The translations under genes were made by a program, and so were the position numbers. Of a stretch of 48,092 nucleotides of DNA, positions 12,148 through 23,178 are shown piece by piece. A model generated the notes under the pieces. It worked only from the letters and a program-made list of their open reading frames with translations, had not been told where the DNA came from and searched no databases. The number at the start of each line of letters is the position of its first letter. Position 1 is the first letter of the stretch. Origin of the DNA: Halicephalobus mephisto (lineage: Eukaryota; Nematoda; Chromadorea; Rhabditida; Panagrolaimidae); assembly GCA_009193035.1 (NCBI GenBank), contig SWDT01000357.1:1-48092 (forward strand), in the 5' to 3' direction.

Positions 12148-13020
12148 ATGGGATTAAAGCTTGGAGATAAATTTCCCGATTTTAAATGTGAAACAAGCCA
12201 AGGTCCGATTGAAAGTTTTCATGAATGGATTGGTGAAGGAAAGTGAGTTTGTTTTGGTAAATTTTTTTCCACATTTTTGTTTATTAGTTGGGTCATCCTG
12301 TTTTCGCATCCAGCTGACTTTACTCCAGTGTGCACGACTGAACTGGCCCGTGTTGCCCAGATCCATGGCCAGTTTGAAGCTCGCAAGACAAAACTGATTG
12401 CTCTCTCCTGTGATAGTGTAGATACTCATCTAAAATGGATCCCGGATATCGTTGCTTACCGTTGTTGTCACAGTAAGGCCCCGGAAAGCGACTGTCATCA
12501 AGACAAGAAAGCAGAGACCCTACCCTACCCTATCATTGCCGATGAGAAACGAATTCTGGCCACCCAACTCGGGATGCTTGACCCCGACGAGAAAGACGCC
12601 GCCGGTATCCCTCTCGCTGCTAGAGCTGTTTTCATCGTCGACCCCTCTCGGCATTTGAAACTCTCCATTTTGTATCCTGCAACTACTGGCCGCAATTTTG
12701 AGTAAAGTTTCACTTTATGAAATTTCACTGATAAACTTATTTTCAGCGAAATTCTCCGTGTTCTCGATTCCCTACAACTTACTGCTCATAAGAAAGTTGC
12801 TACCCCTGCTGACTGGAAGGCGAGTTTCCATTTTATCTAATTACATTCATGTTTTGCAAGAAAACTGAAATCATCGTTATTTCAGCAGGGAAACGACTGT
12901 ATGGTAATTCCCTCTCTGACCGATGATGAAGCTACCACCATCTTCGGGAAAGGCAATGTGAAGCCTCTGTCCCTTCCCTCAGGGAAACATTACTTGCGGC
13001 TGACCCCTCAACCCGAATAA
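12148..13020 (+). CDS. prdx-6: 1-Cys peroxiredoxin, PRDX6-type
   Basis: Thiol peroxidase that reduces hydrogen peroxide and lipid hydroperoxides. Exons are 12148-12242, 12288-12701, 12747-12819 and 12886-13020, giving 238 residues, close to the family's usual 224-236. The peroxidatic cysteine is Cys47 in DFTPVCTTEL, the same number as in mammals. PSGKHYLRLTPQP near the end is the family's C-terminal signature. No second conserved resolving cysteine context is present, which fits the 1-Cys class. Two oddities stand out. The position of the mammalian phospholipase serine (Ser32 in GDSWG) is Asn here. The third intron starts GCGAGT, a GC-AG intron required by the frame. TTTCAG at 12135-12140 lies seven bases before the ATG and suggests trans-splicing. 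The symbol is by homology. Confidence 0.94.
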
Positions 13021-13858
13021 GTTAAGAACTGCAAAAATCCTGAAACAAGAAAACACGTGAAAATTGTTTTTTTCTTAAATTGTTAATTAAATTTTGCTGA
13101 TACGAGGATTTGATTAAATTTTTCCACCGAATTTGGAAACAATTACTGAGCTTTGGATTAGGAAATTTTATTTCCGATTCAATTTTTGAATTTTAACAAA
13201 AAAGAAAGAAATACTAGTATTTTTCTCAGAATTTCATCTAGTTAAAATGACGTCATTTTTTGTCTTTTTCATCTCATAATTTTCCAGAATAAATTCCCTC
13301 GGGAACTTCTCGATTTTCGATATGAGACTTGCATTCTGACTATTTCAAACTTGGAATCTTTCGAAACAAAAGATTTTGAAAGTATCGATAATGTCGTGAG
13401 ATTTTTTAGAGTTCTCTACAATCTGTTGGACAATTTTCGGATTATCCGAGATTGAGGTATTGGATATTTCTAACGAATCCTACAAAGTCGTATTGAGGCA
13501 GTTTCATAACAACATCTACTTCTCTTTTATAAGATTGTGTTTTAAAAACTTGGTTTTTTCACTAGTTGCCTTTATAAATCATCTTTTCACAGTACCAATT
13601 CGAAATTATATTTTAAACATTGAAACACAATTTTGGCTGAATGAGAATTGGTTAATAAAGGTCAGCAGAATAGAAACCTGCAATGTATCGATCAACTCTT
13701 GATTACGGTAGATAAGGAGGTACTTACATAGTACTTCTGCTTGGACACTGGATCTCGGCAACCGTTTGAGAACGAGATAAAAGTAGAACAGCAGGAACGT
13801 GAATTCTGTTCATTCAGAAGAATTTTTCGAATTACTCTGGATTGGTTATTAAGGAAAG
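13021..13858. other. Intergenic stretch between peroxiredoxin and neuropeptide gene
   Basis: AT-rich sequence between two convergent genes. I see no exon. It should contain both 3' UTRs. An AATAAA-type motif is visible near 13289 on the plus strand, which is far from the peroxiredoxin stop. Confidence 0.4.
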
Positions 13859-15394
13859 TCACTTTTGTAAGGGATAACCTCTCCAACTTGTGGCTGCGTA
13901 AAAGGGCCTTGATCCGGCTCGCTTGGGGAAGTAGTCGAAGCCGTTGAAGGAAGATGGTCCGAGGAAGGCCCTTCCTCCGGCTCTCTTGTCGAAGTCTGAA
14001 AGGGTGAACCCACGACCTCCTGCTCTCTTGATCATGGGGGGATCATAGAAGTGGAAGAGTCTACCACCAGCTCTTTTCCAGTCAGCGATTCCGTAGAAGG
14101 GTCTTCCTCCGGCTCTCTTGTTCTCGGCCCAGAGTTCGTCTCCTGTCGCCGGCATAGCGAAGGCACGACCACCAGCTCTTCTTTCGGCACTGTGATAGTC
14201 CCCTGATACAGAAAACCCTCGAGCACCCCCTCGCTTGGCTTCGTCGACGGCATTCAGGAACCCTCTTCCTCCTGCTCTCTTTTCCAAGGAATCAAAGTCC
14301 AAAGGAACAAATCCTCGTCCTCCGGCTCTTTTGTCGACGTCATCGAGGTCAATCAGAGGTCCTGCCACGAATCCTCGTCCTCCGGCTCTTTTATGAACAC
14401 CATCGAGATCAGTTGAGGGTCCTGACAGGAATCCTCTTCCTCCTGCCCTTTTATCTTCGTAGAGGTTCTCGTCCAGAGATTCAGCGTTGGCGGTTGTGGT
14501 TCCTGAAATCAGATATATATTTCAGACAAATTCAATTTTAAATATGATTATTATCATTATATTTGTTAAACTGCATTTTGTAAACGGACGTGCGTCATTC
14601 AATTTTTCTGAAAGAAATTTCTTCCTGTGGGATTTAGAATTTGAGCGTTGGCGAAAACTGATCATTGTGAGCAATTTCTCATCAAGATTAAATTGGAAAA
14701 ATCTTTAAGTGTAGTATTTCGAAAGAAAAAAGTAATTTCAGTTGTTTACAAGAAACGAAAATGAACACTGTAAGAAATTAAGCGGATCAAGTAACCATAA
14801 GATAAAAGCTTTTTCACTAATTGAACTCTTAAATTCCTCAAGCAACCATGCTAGAACTTGACCTTTGACGTCGATAATGCTGAAATTATTTTCCCTAGGG
14901 TCACATTCACATAAAGACAGTACCACGAAATGCCGGATAAGCTTTCTCTCAAATTCACGATTGTCTTGGGACATTATTTTTTTGTTTCGTGCACTGTCAG
15001 AAATTCCCTCTCAAAAGCTCAAAATAACACGAAATCATCAATTTCGAAAAGCTCAAATTTTTAGGAAAGATTTTCATCGATCCAGAGGTTAGAACTTCGA
15101 ATTCAAATTCATAAGTTTAAAAAATATAATTTTTTCTATTTGATTATTTTTCAAAATTGTTAAAATCGGGAAATCTTATTAGAGAAAGAGGGATTTCCAA
15201 AAAAACATAAAATGGAAGAAAATAATAGTTACGAGGTATTGTAAGCGGATAATAAATCTTTTTTAGAATAGATAAAAAAGGATACAGGAAATGGGATCAA
15301 TCCAATTTCAGTTAACTTGAAGTGATTTAGTAATGAACTCACCGATTAAGAAAAATATCACCAAAGGTGAAAATTTAGCAGCTACAATGGTCAT
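13859..15394 (-). CDS. NLP-21/NLP-9-type neuropeptide precursor with eleven AGGRxF peptides
   Basis: Secreted precursor processed at dibasic sites into neuropeptides. Exon 1 (15394-15343) encodes the signal peptide MTIVAAKFSPLVIFFLIG. An 840-base intron follows, then exon 2 (14502-13859); 231 residues in all. After ...NAESLDENLYED the chain is a string of KR- or RR-bounded peptides, nine starting AGGR plus one GGAR and one AGSR variant, for example AGGRPFYGIADW and AGGRLFHFYDPPMI. C. elegans NLP-9 and NLP-21 carry related GGARAF/GGGRAF peptides, hence the family call. The peptides do not end in an amidation glycine, also as in NLP-21. The last peptide ends ...GYPLQK at the stop, so a terminal Lys would need trimming. 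The ATG and splice phase are consistent, and the start is given by the signal peptide. Confidence 0.88.
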
Positions 15395-16605
15395 TTTAGT
15401 CTATTCTGGGGAAAACATGTGTGTTTCACTTTCTTACAAGAAATCTGGAAGCTTAGGCTCCTTGACTTAAAAGAAAGTGGGTTGGACAATGATGACTCCC
15501 AAAGTCAGAAGAATCGAGAACGTAGGCTAGACTCCTCCCTCCGAAGCCGTTCACTTTTTCTGACAAGACCTTCGTGGCCAAAAATGGAGACCGTTTTTTC
15601 CTATTAGCCTTAATCCAATTCGAAAGTGGAAATTAAATTACCTCAAGTAGATTCGCAAGCTTGACTTGTCTCCACGCCATAAGACACTTTCTGAATTTGC
15701 GATAACAACGTCAAACGTCATCAATGTTGATTGTGACCTTCTCGTCTCTGACGCGATTTAGAAGGACAAACAACAAAGAAAAGATCACAGTTGCAAGAAA
15801 CGGCTTCCGAGCCTTTCAATTCAAATGCCATTCAAGTTTGAACTGCTTGTTTGCAGTTTTTGTCTGAACTTTTCCGGAAGGAAAAAATACAACGCCAAAC
15901 TGAAATTTTCTGAAGGATTTACTCGACAACTTTCATTCAACACAAATGTTTCCGTATTAGACACCATGGAATCCGAACAAAGGTTGCGATGAATCTAACT
16001 ACATTTGTTCAAAATTCTTTTGTTTAGGTTATTCATTATTCTGACACCGACAAAAAAGAAAGCCTACTCTTCCCTTGCAAATTGTGTGTACTACTTCAGA
16101 GTTGGCATCGAGATTTGCTTGTTTTCATGTACATCCCTTTCGACCAAAATAAAACTGATGAAATATGACAGAATATCCAAAGCCATTATCTTGATTTGAC
16201 AGCATTTTGCATGCATGCTTGGCAATATTCTGTTCACTGGATTAGAGTGCAATGAGCCAAACAAGAAGAATAATTGTTGAATGCCTCTTCGTCTTCTAAG
16301 TGATGTTTTTCCAAACACTAAGAGCATTGTTTCTTGCTAACTTTTTAAAGAGTTTAAGAAATTCCATAAATATTCTTCATATGAGGAAAGGAGAGCAAAA
16401 AACGTAAATATATCCCAATTGATCAATTATTCCAGCAGCAAATTGCCCGTTGAACCGTCGACGATGACGCTCTATTGTAGCATATCCTACAGCTTCAAAA
16501 GCACTCTAAAGTCGGCATCGACGCCATTGTTTGTCATCTGGAGATAACTCAGTATTCCATTTTCCGAACTATCGAGGTCGTGGAATTTAATTTAGAAAAT
16601 CAACA
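15395..16605. other. Divergent intergenic region between two peptide-precursor genes
   Basis: The neuropeptide gene reads leftward and the small precursor reads rightward from this 1.2 kb. It presumably holds both promoters. I see no exon or RNA gene in it. Confidence 0.4.
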
Positions 16606-16881
16606 ATGACAGTCGGAACCCAAATTGTCCTCGTCTTGATTGTCTTATCCGTCGTCTTGGTGTCCGCGAAGCCTAACGGGGCTCCGGAAATGATTGAGAA
16701 AAGATTCTACTCATGGGAAGAAGGAAAACGCTCCGGAGATGAGTACGAGAGGAATCAACATGACGTCCTCAAGAGAAGATTACTTGCATACCCTGCTTTA
16801 GACCGACAAATGCTGGTCTCTCGACTTTACCGTCTCAATGGAAATGAATGGCAAGACCAAATCAACCGCTACCGTATCTAA
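16606..16881 (+). CDS. Small secreted precursor with dibasic sites, probable neuropeptide precursor
   Basis: A 91-residue protein in a single uninterrupted exon. Residues 1-22 form a clear signal peptide (TQIVLVLIVLSVVLVSA). Three KR sites follow. The first two release FYSWEEG, whose C-terminal Gly before KR would be turned into an amide, giving FYSWEE-amide. A spacer SGDEYERNQHDVL comes next, and after the last KR a tail starts RLLAYPALDRQMLVSRLYRL. The acceptor-like TTTAATTTAG lies about ten bases before the ATG, and AATAAA follows at 16974. I do not recognise the family. The signal peptide, size and processing sites make a peptide hormone likely, but that is inference. Confidence 0.7.
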   Translation: MTVGTQIVLVLIVLSVVLVSAKPNGAPEMIEKRFYSWEEGKRSGDEYERNQHDVLKRRLLAYPALDRQMLVSRLYRLNGNEWQDQINRYRI

Positions 16882-17850
16882 TGCCCTCAAAATTCAACGA
16901 TCGCCACACTGTACTTCGTCAAAGTCCGAGAATGATTTGTCGTATTTGCCCGCTGTTTTGTGCGCTGTTTTGAAATAAATTTCATTGTGAATTTGTGTGG
17001 ACTAGAACTCTGTGGAGTTTGTGGAAGATTCTAGACTTTAAATGAGACTTTTGAACTCTAGAATTTCATCGAACTTTTTGCAGAATCTTAGAATCTAATA
17101 GTAACTTTTAAACTACAGACTTGAAATTGAGGGTTTTAAAAAGTTGGATGTTCTAGAAATTAGTGTTGAAGTAATTTCGTAATAATTATTTTTCAGTTTG
17201 TTATAATACTAAAAATCTGAAAGTTTTCAGAATTCCCTAGAATCAAATGAAAGGTTCTGTAAGCTTCTGGAATTTCAGATTGCTGAATCGGATAGCATAT
17301 ACCATTTGAGAACTCAGAATCTCCGAAATTTGAAGTCTAACTCTGAATTCCGACTTCAGTTTTGGAATCTACAAGTTAAATTACCCCATAATGCATGTTT
17401 TGTTAAATTCGAAAGTAATCATTTTTGTGCCAAATCAACAACTCAAATTTCTTTATTTTTTTTATTAATATTCTCAGTGGAAACTGTAAAAAAATTCAAA
17501 ATGATTTTTCAAACATAAAACTCAACTGAATCCTGAAAAAAACCATTTTATTCACGTTCCCAAAGTCTATAAAACACTGCTTCTATTATAGTTCGCTTTC
17601 ATGTATGAAATAGCTTACTTAAAGTTCAAATGACGGCAGTAGTACAATTTCGTATTAAAAACTTGTTGACTTTTATTCCAAATTTGGAAGTGTAAATAAT
17701 TTCAAATAAATTAGTTCACTGTAATAACGAAAACATGCTAATTCATTTATTTTTCCTGCTGTTATTTCATCACATTTCCAAAATAGGAAAAATAACACTG
17801 ATTTTTAAATCGTCTTCTGTTATTCGAAATCATCGAGGACCGCAATCGAT
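16882..17850. other. Intergenic stretch with degenerate TTCTAGAA-like repeats
   Basis: Convergent 3' ends of the small precursor and coronin. From about 17010 to 17350 the sequence repeats loose variants of TTCTAGAA and GAATCT motifs, with an exact TTCTAGAA at 17151-17158. Similar stretches occur near 28890 and 35980. No exon is visible. Confidence 0.45.
16974..16979 (+). terminator. Poly(A) signal of the small secreted precursor
   Basis: AATAAA about 93 bases after the stop codon at 16881. Confidence 0.6.
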
Positions 17851-20021
17851 TTACAACCCGTAAGTGTTGCTCATTGTTGCGTCGGCGAGTTGATCCTCTA
17901 ACAGTCGGATTCTGCGTTCATGTTGACGGAGAACGAGTTTCATCTTCTGTAGATCACAGAGAAGTTCTTCCATGTTAGTAGGCTGAAAAGGGAGATTATT
18001 ACGGTAGATGAAAATTGACGCACCTCATTAGGACCAACTCCAGTTACACTCATCCTATCACTGCAGCTGGCGGCCGAGGAAGCTCTTGATGGTCTTTCCC
18101 TGACTGCTTCTGGAGGAACATCGTCGGTGTTTGTTCTGGCCTGATCTCGTTTGATTCTCTCCAATTCTGCAGCAGCTCTTCTTTGACCACTCGTCAGAGG
18201 TTTTCCATCGTCTCTCTCAGCCCGAGACTTGAGATTAACTTGTTGTTTGGGAATCATAGGATTCGGGGCAGGTTGATCAGGAGGGGATTCTCTTCTAGAT
18301 GAAGTCACAGACTGTCGACTACTACCACTACTCGGTGGTCTCTCAACTCGAACAATACCCATGTCATCATCAACTCGAGGAGATCGTTGAGAAGCCGTAG
18401 TTCTTGTTGGTGAAGGTTGACCAGAAGATGGAGCTGAAGATTCATATGAACTTGGAGCAGGTGCTTGTTGAGCAGGCATTGAGGCCAGAATATTGGCTTT
18501 CTTTGCTACAGTAACTTTCGGTTTAACCTCTGCTGCTGCTGGATTCACAGCACAGAGATTCGGAGGGGCGTTTTTGCCTTCTGCAAATTCTTCGGCAGTT
18601 ATCGCAGGAATAGTACTTCGAGTATCCGGATAGAGATCTGTTTGGAAAAGATCCGATTTGCGTGGTACGAAAAATTGCAAAATATCGACTATTCCTTTTG
18701 TCGTGACTTTGTAAATTCTAAAAAAAACATTATTTCCGGATAAAATAGACAACAAACCGAGTAATCTCGTTTTCGTTAGAGTTGATGCCACGTTTACACA
18801 TCCAGCCAATTGCTCTCTGAGGTTCTGAAGTTGTGTATGTGTTGATGTAGTGAACAAAAGGAGCTTCGAAGTTGATTTCGTAATAACGGATGGCACAATC
18901 GCCTTTCCCGGCAAGAAACAAAAGCCCACTGTCCTCGTCATAGAGAGGGAACAACACACCATTACTCGTGTCCAATTCTTCCTGAATAATGGGGTCAGAG
19001 AGGTTGTTGGAGTCACGTAAGGCATAAAGTCGTTCAGACCTCTTCGTGAACCCGGTTGTGAAGATTCTGCCATCTTTGAGGAAAATCGCCCTCTGGGGTT
19101 TGACTCCTTCATGTCCCATTCCCTCTTTCAATACTTCTCCAGAATGAGAATCAATAATTCTGATTTTCTTGTCTTTGCAGGTCGTGACAAACTGACTTCC
19201 ATCATAATTGAAGCCAATAGAGAAAATTTGATCTGGATGACCGGCAATTTCCAAAAGAGCTTCTCCGTTGCCGACATTCCACATCAGAAGTTTGTTTTCG
19301 CCTCCTGAAACCAAAAGTTCTTATTTATCGATTAGTGGGTCTACCTGCTGTAAGAAGGATATTCTGAGCCGTCGGATGCCAGGCGAGAGTATTAACTCTC
19401 TTCTGATGGCCATTCAACTCCACAACCGGATCCGATAACGTTCTGATCAATCCTCTATCGGGAATAAGCCAAACCTTAGCAGTTGTGTCTTCAGAACAGC
19501 TAGCAATGACATTGTCGTTGAAAGGACTCCAGACGACTTCCAAACACGGAGCTTTATGAGCATCCACAAAAGGGTAATCTTTATCGATTCTGCCAACCTG
19601 AAATTATCCTCCTATTTCAATAGCTGTTCATATTTCATTTTTATTTTTATCCAGACAACTGCCAGAGATCTGGACAAGATCCGTAGGCGATCAGCGTTGG
19701 CGGAAGCCTGGATAATTTTGCCCAAGGAAAAAAATCGAGGCACAAATGTCAACAAAACTCAAACAAATGCTTAGATGCAACAGTTCAGAAAATGAAACTA
19801 GTTTTAATACAGTCTAAAGGTTAACTTACCTTATTCACTGGGATGACTTGAAATGGACCACCGGCTCCTTTATTAATAATTGCGATAAATTTAGGATTAA
19901 CGGCACAAAAAAGAGAATCCCAAGTGATTTCAGTAATCCTGATATCGGACATACAATTTTCATGTTTGACAGGCTTACAGAAGACATGACGAAATTTCGA
20001 TTGACGAACAATATTGGTCAT
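17851..20021 (-). CDS. cor-1: Coronin (type I), actin regulator
   Basis: WD-repeat protein that binds F-actin and regulates Arp2/3 and cofilin at the cell cortex. Five exons: 20021-19830, 19597-19345, 19304-18758, 18717-18024 and 17982-17851; 605 residues, all phases consistent. The N-terminus ([20 protein letters not shown], then [16 protein letters not shown]) is the coronin signature. The beta-propeller follows with [21 protein letters not shown] and related blades. A long Pro/Ser-rich unique region links it to a short C-terminal coiled coil ([19 protein letters not shown]). No trans-splice acceptor is obvious right before the ATG; the nearest AG candidates are tens of bases upstream. The gene lies downstream of CLASP on the same strand. 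The symbol is by homology to the C. elegans gene. Confidence 0.94.
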
Positions 20022-20525
20022 TTTTAAAAAAGTAATTAAAACTTTTGATTTTTATTCAAAAATCCGACAAATAATAAATCTATTGGCCTGCTGAACGCAG
20101 TGGATCAGCAATGTGTCTATCCCGTTCCCTAGCCGATATCGGGCTAAACACAAGCCCATCCGCTTGCTGGACAGCTTTTCGCTGCTTGGAAGAGGTGCTT
20201 CAAGACTCGGAGCACTCTGGCCAGCAAATGGATCAGACAGACGGCTGCTCGCTACCGGGAGTAACTTTACTCTCGTGATTGGGTTAACTTTCTCGGTTCG
20301 GCTTTCTCATCATTTTTTACACTATGCAAATAAATACAAGAAACGACAGAGAAAAAAAGAAGCCAATCCATATCCAGAAAAATTAGTTTTCATTTTAAAA
20401 CAAAGCCCAAAGTCAGCAGTAATTTATTTACTGATCAAAATCCAGCAAGACAAGTGAGGAATATAAACAATTTTCCCGTATGGCATCGTCCAGGGGGCAC
20501 CGTGAAGTCAGTAGTTAGATTTGGA
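20022..20525. other. CLASP-coronin spacer with a GC-rich, hairpin-rich patch
   Basis: About 20087-20290 is clearly richer in G and C than its flanks and holds several small stem-loops: GCTGA...TCAGC near 20090-20110, TAGCC...GGCTA near 20129-20146, CAGC-TTTTC-GCTG near 20172, and GAGTA...TACTC near 20259. An open plus-strand frame covers it but resembles no family. A minus-strand AATAAA near 20425 probably ends the CLASP transcript. A structured noncoding RNA or a leader of coronin are possible readings. Confidence 0.4.
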
Positions 20526-23178
20526 TTAATTTTTACGCGCCTTGGCATGATACACTTCCACCAGCTTGGAGATAGCAGGATCAAGACACGCGGTTACTTT
20601 TTCAATCGGGATAACGGTGGTTAGTGAAACGAAGTAGAAAACTGCGGCTCGACGGACGATAGTCTCGGAGTGGTTGTATGACTGAAATTACCCGTAACTT
20701 TCGTCTAAATGATAAAACATACTTCCTGTACGGTTCCTTTCGTTTCTAAAAGTAAATTATATGCTTCGTCATGGTTGAGAGTCGTAATAATGTGGGAAAA
20801 AAGCTTGAGAGCACCAGCAATGATGACGAAACGCGGATTGTCTTTGCTAATCAGAGGGAGAAGAAGTTGCTTTACTCGTTCAATCGGAAGAGTCTGAATG
20901 AGAGCATTTCCGCATGCTTCGACAGCACGATTAAGAAGGAGATCATCGCGTTCTACACATTCCAATACCTTCATGATCATGAACTCATGCTTGTCTCCAA
21001 TACGGCTAGAATCGCTTTCACTGAAATCAAGAATATCATCTTACCGTCATTGAAAAAGTAAACTTACATGATTAACTTTACAGATCCAAGAGCAAGCACT
21101 CGAATATTTGAAGGGAACTCGGCATTGCGGAAAATCATGGTCAGCAACAGTAAGATTGCTTGCCAGGAATCCAGATTTACATCCTTTTCCTCAACCGCGA
21201 GTCTCTCGATATTCTCCATCAATCCTTTGAATTGGTCTTTGTCAACTTCCTTAGAATTCTTAAAGTTCGTTAAAGTTTCAATGATCTGACGCAGAGCTGG
21301 TTCTTGATCGACTACAGTAAAATAAGATTCATTTTCACCATTAGACTCAACATGGGACGGAGGGAGTGCAGAAGCAAGAGAGTTAAGATCCATAAACCTT
21401 GAATTTGCAGAAGGAGGCTTGATATTCGTAGCAAAAACATGATGCTTATTTGGAGTAGGCACTGGCGAAGGCCTCGGTTTGGTGGTGATCGACGGTGGCT
21501 TTATGTTCGGAGTAGCAGAAGGATATCTTGCTCCAGGTCTGAAAAGTATATGTAAAACGTGAACACAAGTAAACAACTCACCGAGTCGTCAAACTACTAG
21601 GAGGGGCCATCCGAGTAACACTTTTTGACGGACCAAAGATGCTGGCAACCGCCGGTTGAGCTGAAAATAACCAGAAATTGAACAACTTACAAACAAGTCA
21701 TACCCAAAGTCGGGTAGTGTTGAAAACAGTAAAGCCGAAGGCGGAAATAATGGTTACGGCTAATAGAGTAAGCAAGGCACATTGAAAGATCAGAAAAAAC
21801 GAAAGCAAGCAGATGCAGAAGTTAGTAAAAAGTGAACAGGACACTTCAATGCCGTTTAGCTACTTTTGATCCGCTTTTAAAGCTTCGACGTGAAACTGAG
21901 AAGAAAGATCGAATTAGTCTAGTACAGGAGGTCAAACAAAGCAGTTACAGAGAAGTTACATATCAAAAACTTACGGAAAAAGCTCCCATTGCTATACACA
22001 CTTTCAGGCGACGATACTGGAGGGTTTCCATTGCGAGCACCTTGAATATTACTAGGTGCAATGTTCGGACGAGGCCTAGGAGTTGTTCCTGTAGGACGAG
22101 TAGCGGATGGTCTTCTGGGTTTGGTAGCAGACAATCGAGAGGGACTTGCATTTCTACTTCTATTAGCAGGAGGCACGTAATTTCTAGAAGCAGGAGTAGA
22201 GATATTCGGTTTGACATGGCGGAAGTTGACATCACTGCGGGATCTGTTGCTCAAAAATTGATTCTGTTGAGCACGCAGACGATTGGCATGAGGCATATGT
22301 GGGTTCTCGTGAACAATGGATTGAGTAGAAGAAGCAGCACTGCCAGCATTGATATCACTCAACATCCGCTGACGCTTCGGATCCAGTGATTCAAACACAA
22401 TACGAGCTTCCTTGTTGAACTTCTCAGCCAGAATGAAATACGCATCACGGCCATACTGACGACACTGTACATCGGCGTCAGTACATCCGGCTTTAACCAG
22501 CTCCATCAGGATCTTGATTTGCTGGGCGAGAATGTCCGTAGGCCAAGTATTCAGGATGATGTTACACATTTGGAAGACGGTTCGTCGAATTGCATTAGAC
22601 TTGGAGGTCATCTCAGTAGCAATAGTGCTCACCAACTTCGGAGCACGGACGTGTTCAGCGATGTATTCAGCAGCAACTACAGCAGAGCTAGACATGATCT
22701 TGGTAGAACTCTGCCCAAGATTCACCAAGTTCTTGAAGAGCGCATTGACTTGCCGGAAGAATTCGTGACCGAGCTTCAAAGAGACTAATGCCACGGTGAT
22801 ACAATACTCACGACAGAGACTAGACCGCAATTCCTTCATTCCCTCAATAAGACATCTTTCCCAACAGGCATGCTGTTCCAACATGGTTGGGACGACTACC
22901 GATGCGCAAGAATCCGACAACAGCATTCCTCGGATCTCACTCAGAGCTTTTGTTTTAGCCTTCCAATCGGCACTCGGATTTAAGCATATATCATTACATC
23001 GCTGCAAACGTTCCATGACATCTTTGGGATTCCTAGCCTATAATCCGTCGTCAGTCAGTCTCACGAATAAATAAGAACTTACATTCACAACAGGTGTATC
23101 TTTTATAGCCTTCTCAAAGTCCTGCTTGGTCACTGCTCCAGCAGACGCTGCAGGAGCTGATCTCAGTCGTGTCGCCAT
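20526..23178 (-). CDS. CLASP-family microtubule-associated protein, short form
   Basis: TOG-domain protein that promotes microtubule rescue and kinetochore/cortical attachment. Six exons: 23178-23083, 23037-21975, 21660-21582, 21538-21068, 21020-20723 and 20681-20526; 720 residues. An N-terminal TOG/CLASP_N region spans roughly residues 35-265, with HEAT-like helices such as WKAKTKALSEIRGMLLSDS and MTSKSNAIRRTVFQMCN. A Ser/Arg/Pro-rich basic linker follows (SRNASPSRLSATKPRRPSAT). The C-terminal HEAT repeats include LNRAVEACGNALIQTLPIE and YNHSETIVRRAAVFYFVSLT. The protein is much shorter than mammalian CLASP and shows no clear SxIP motif. C. elegans has three CLASP genes (cls-1 to cls-3) and I cannot say which is closest. 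Exon 2 to exon 3 spans a 314-base intron in which a further small exon could hide. Confidence 0.88.

Noticed and set aside
20255..20296. Minus-strand GTTAACCCAATCAC, reminiscent of an SL2 leader followed by TAAAG
   Set aside because: Several mismatches to SL2, no clear donor after AAG and no AATTTTTG Sm site within 100 bases.
20113..20457. 114-codon plus-strand open frame
   Set aside because: No homology, drifts into Lys-rich AT sequence, and coincides with a stem-loop-rich patch; more likely noncoding.
21832..22389. 185-codon plus-strand open frame
   Set aside because: Antisense shadow of the CLASP exon encoding the Ser/Arg/Pro linker.
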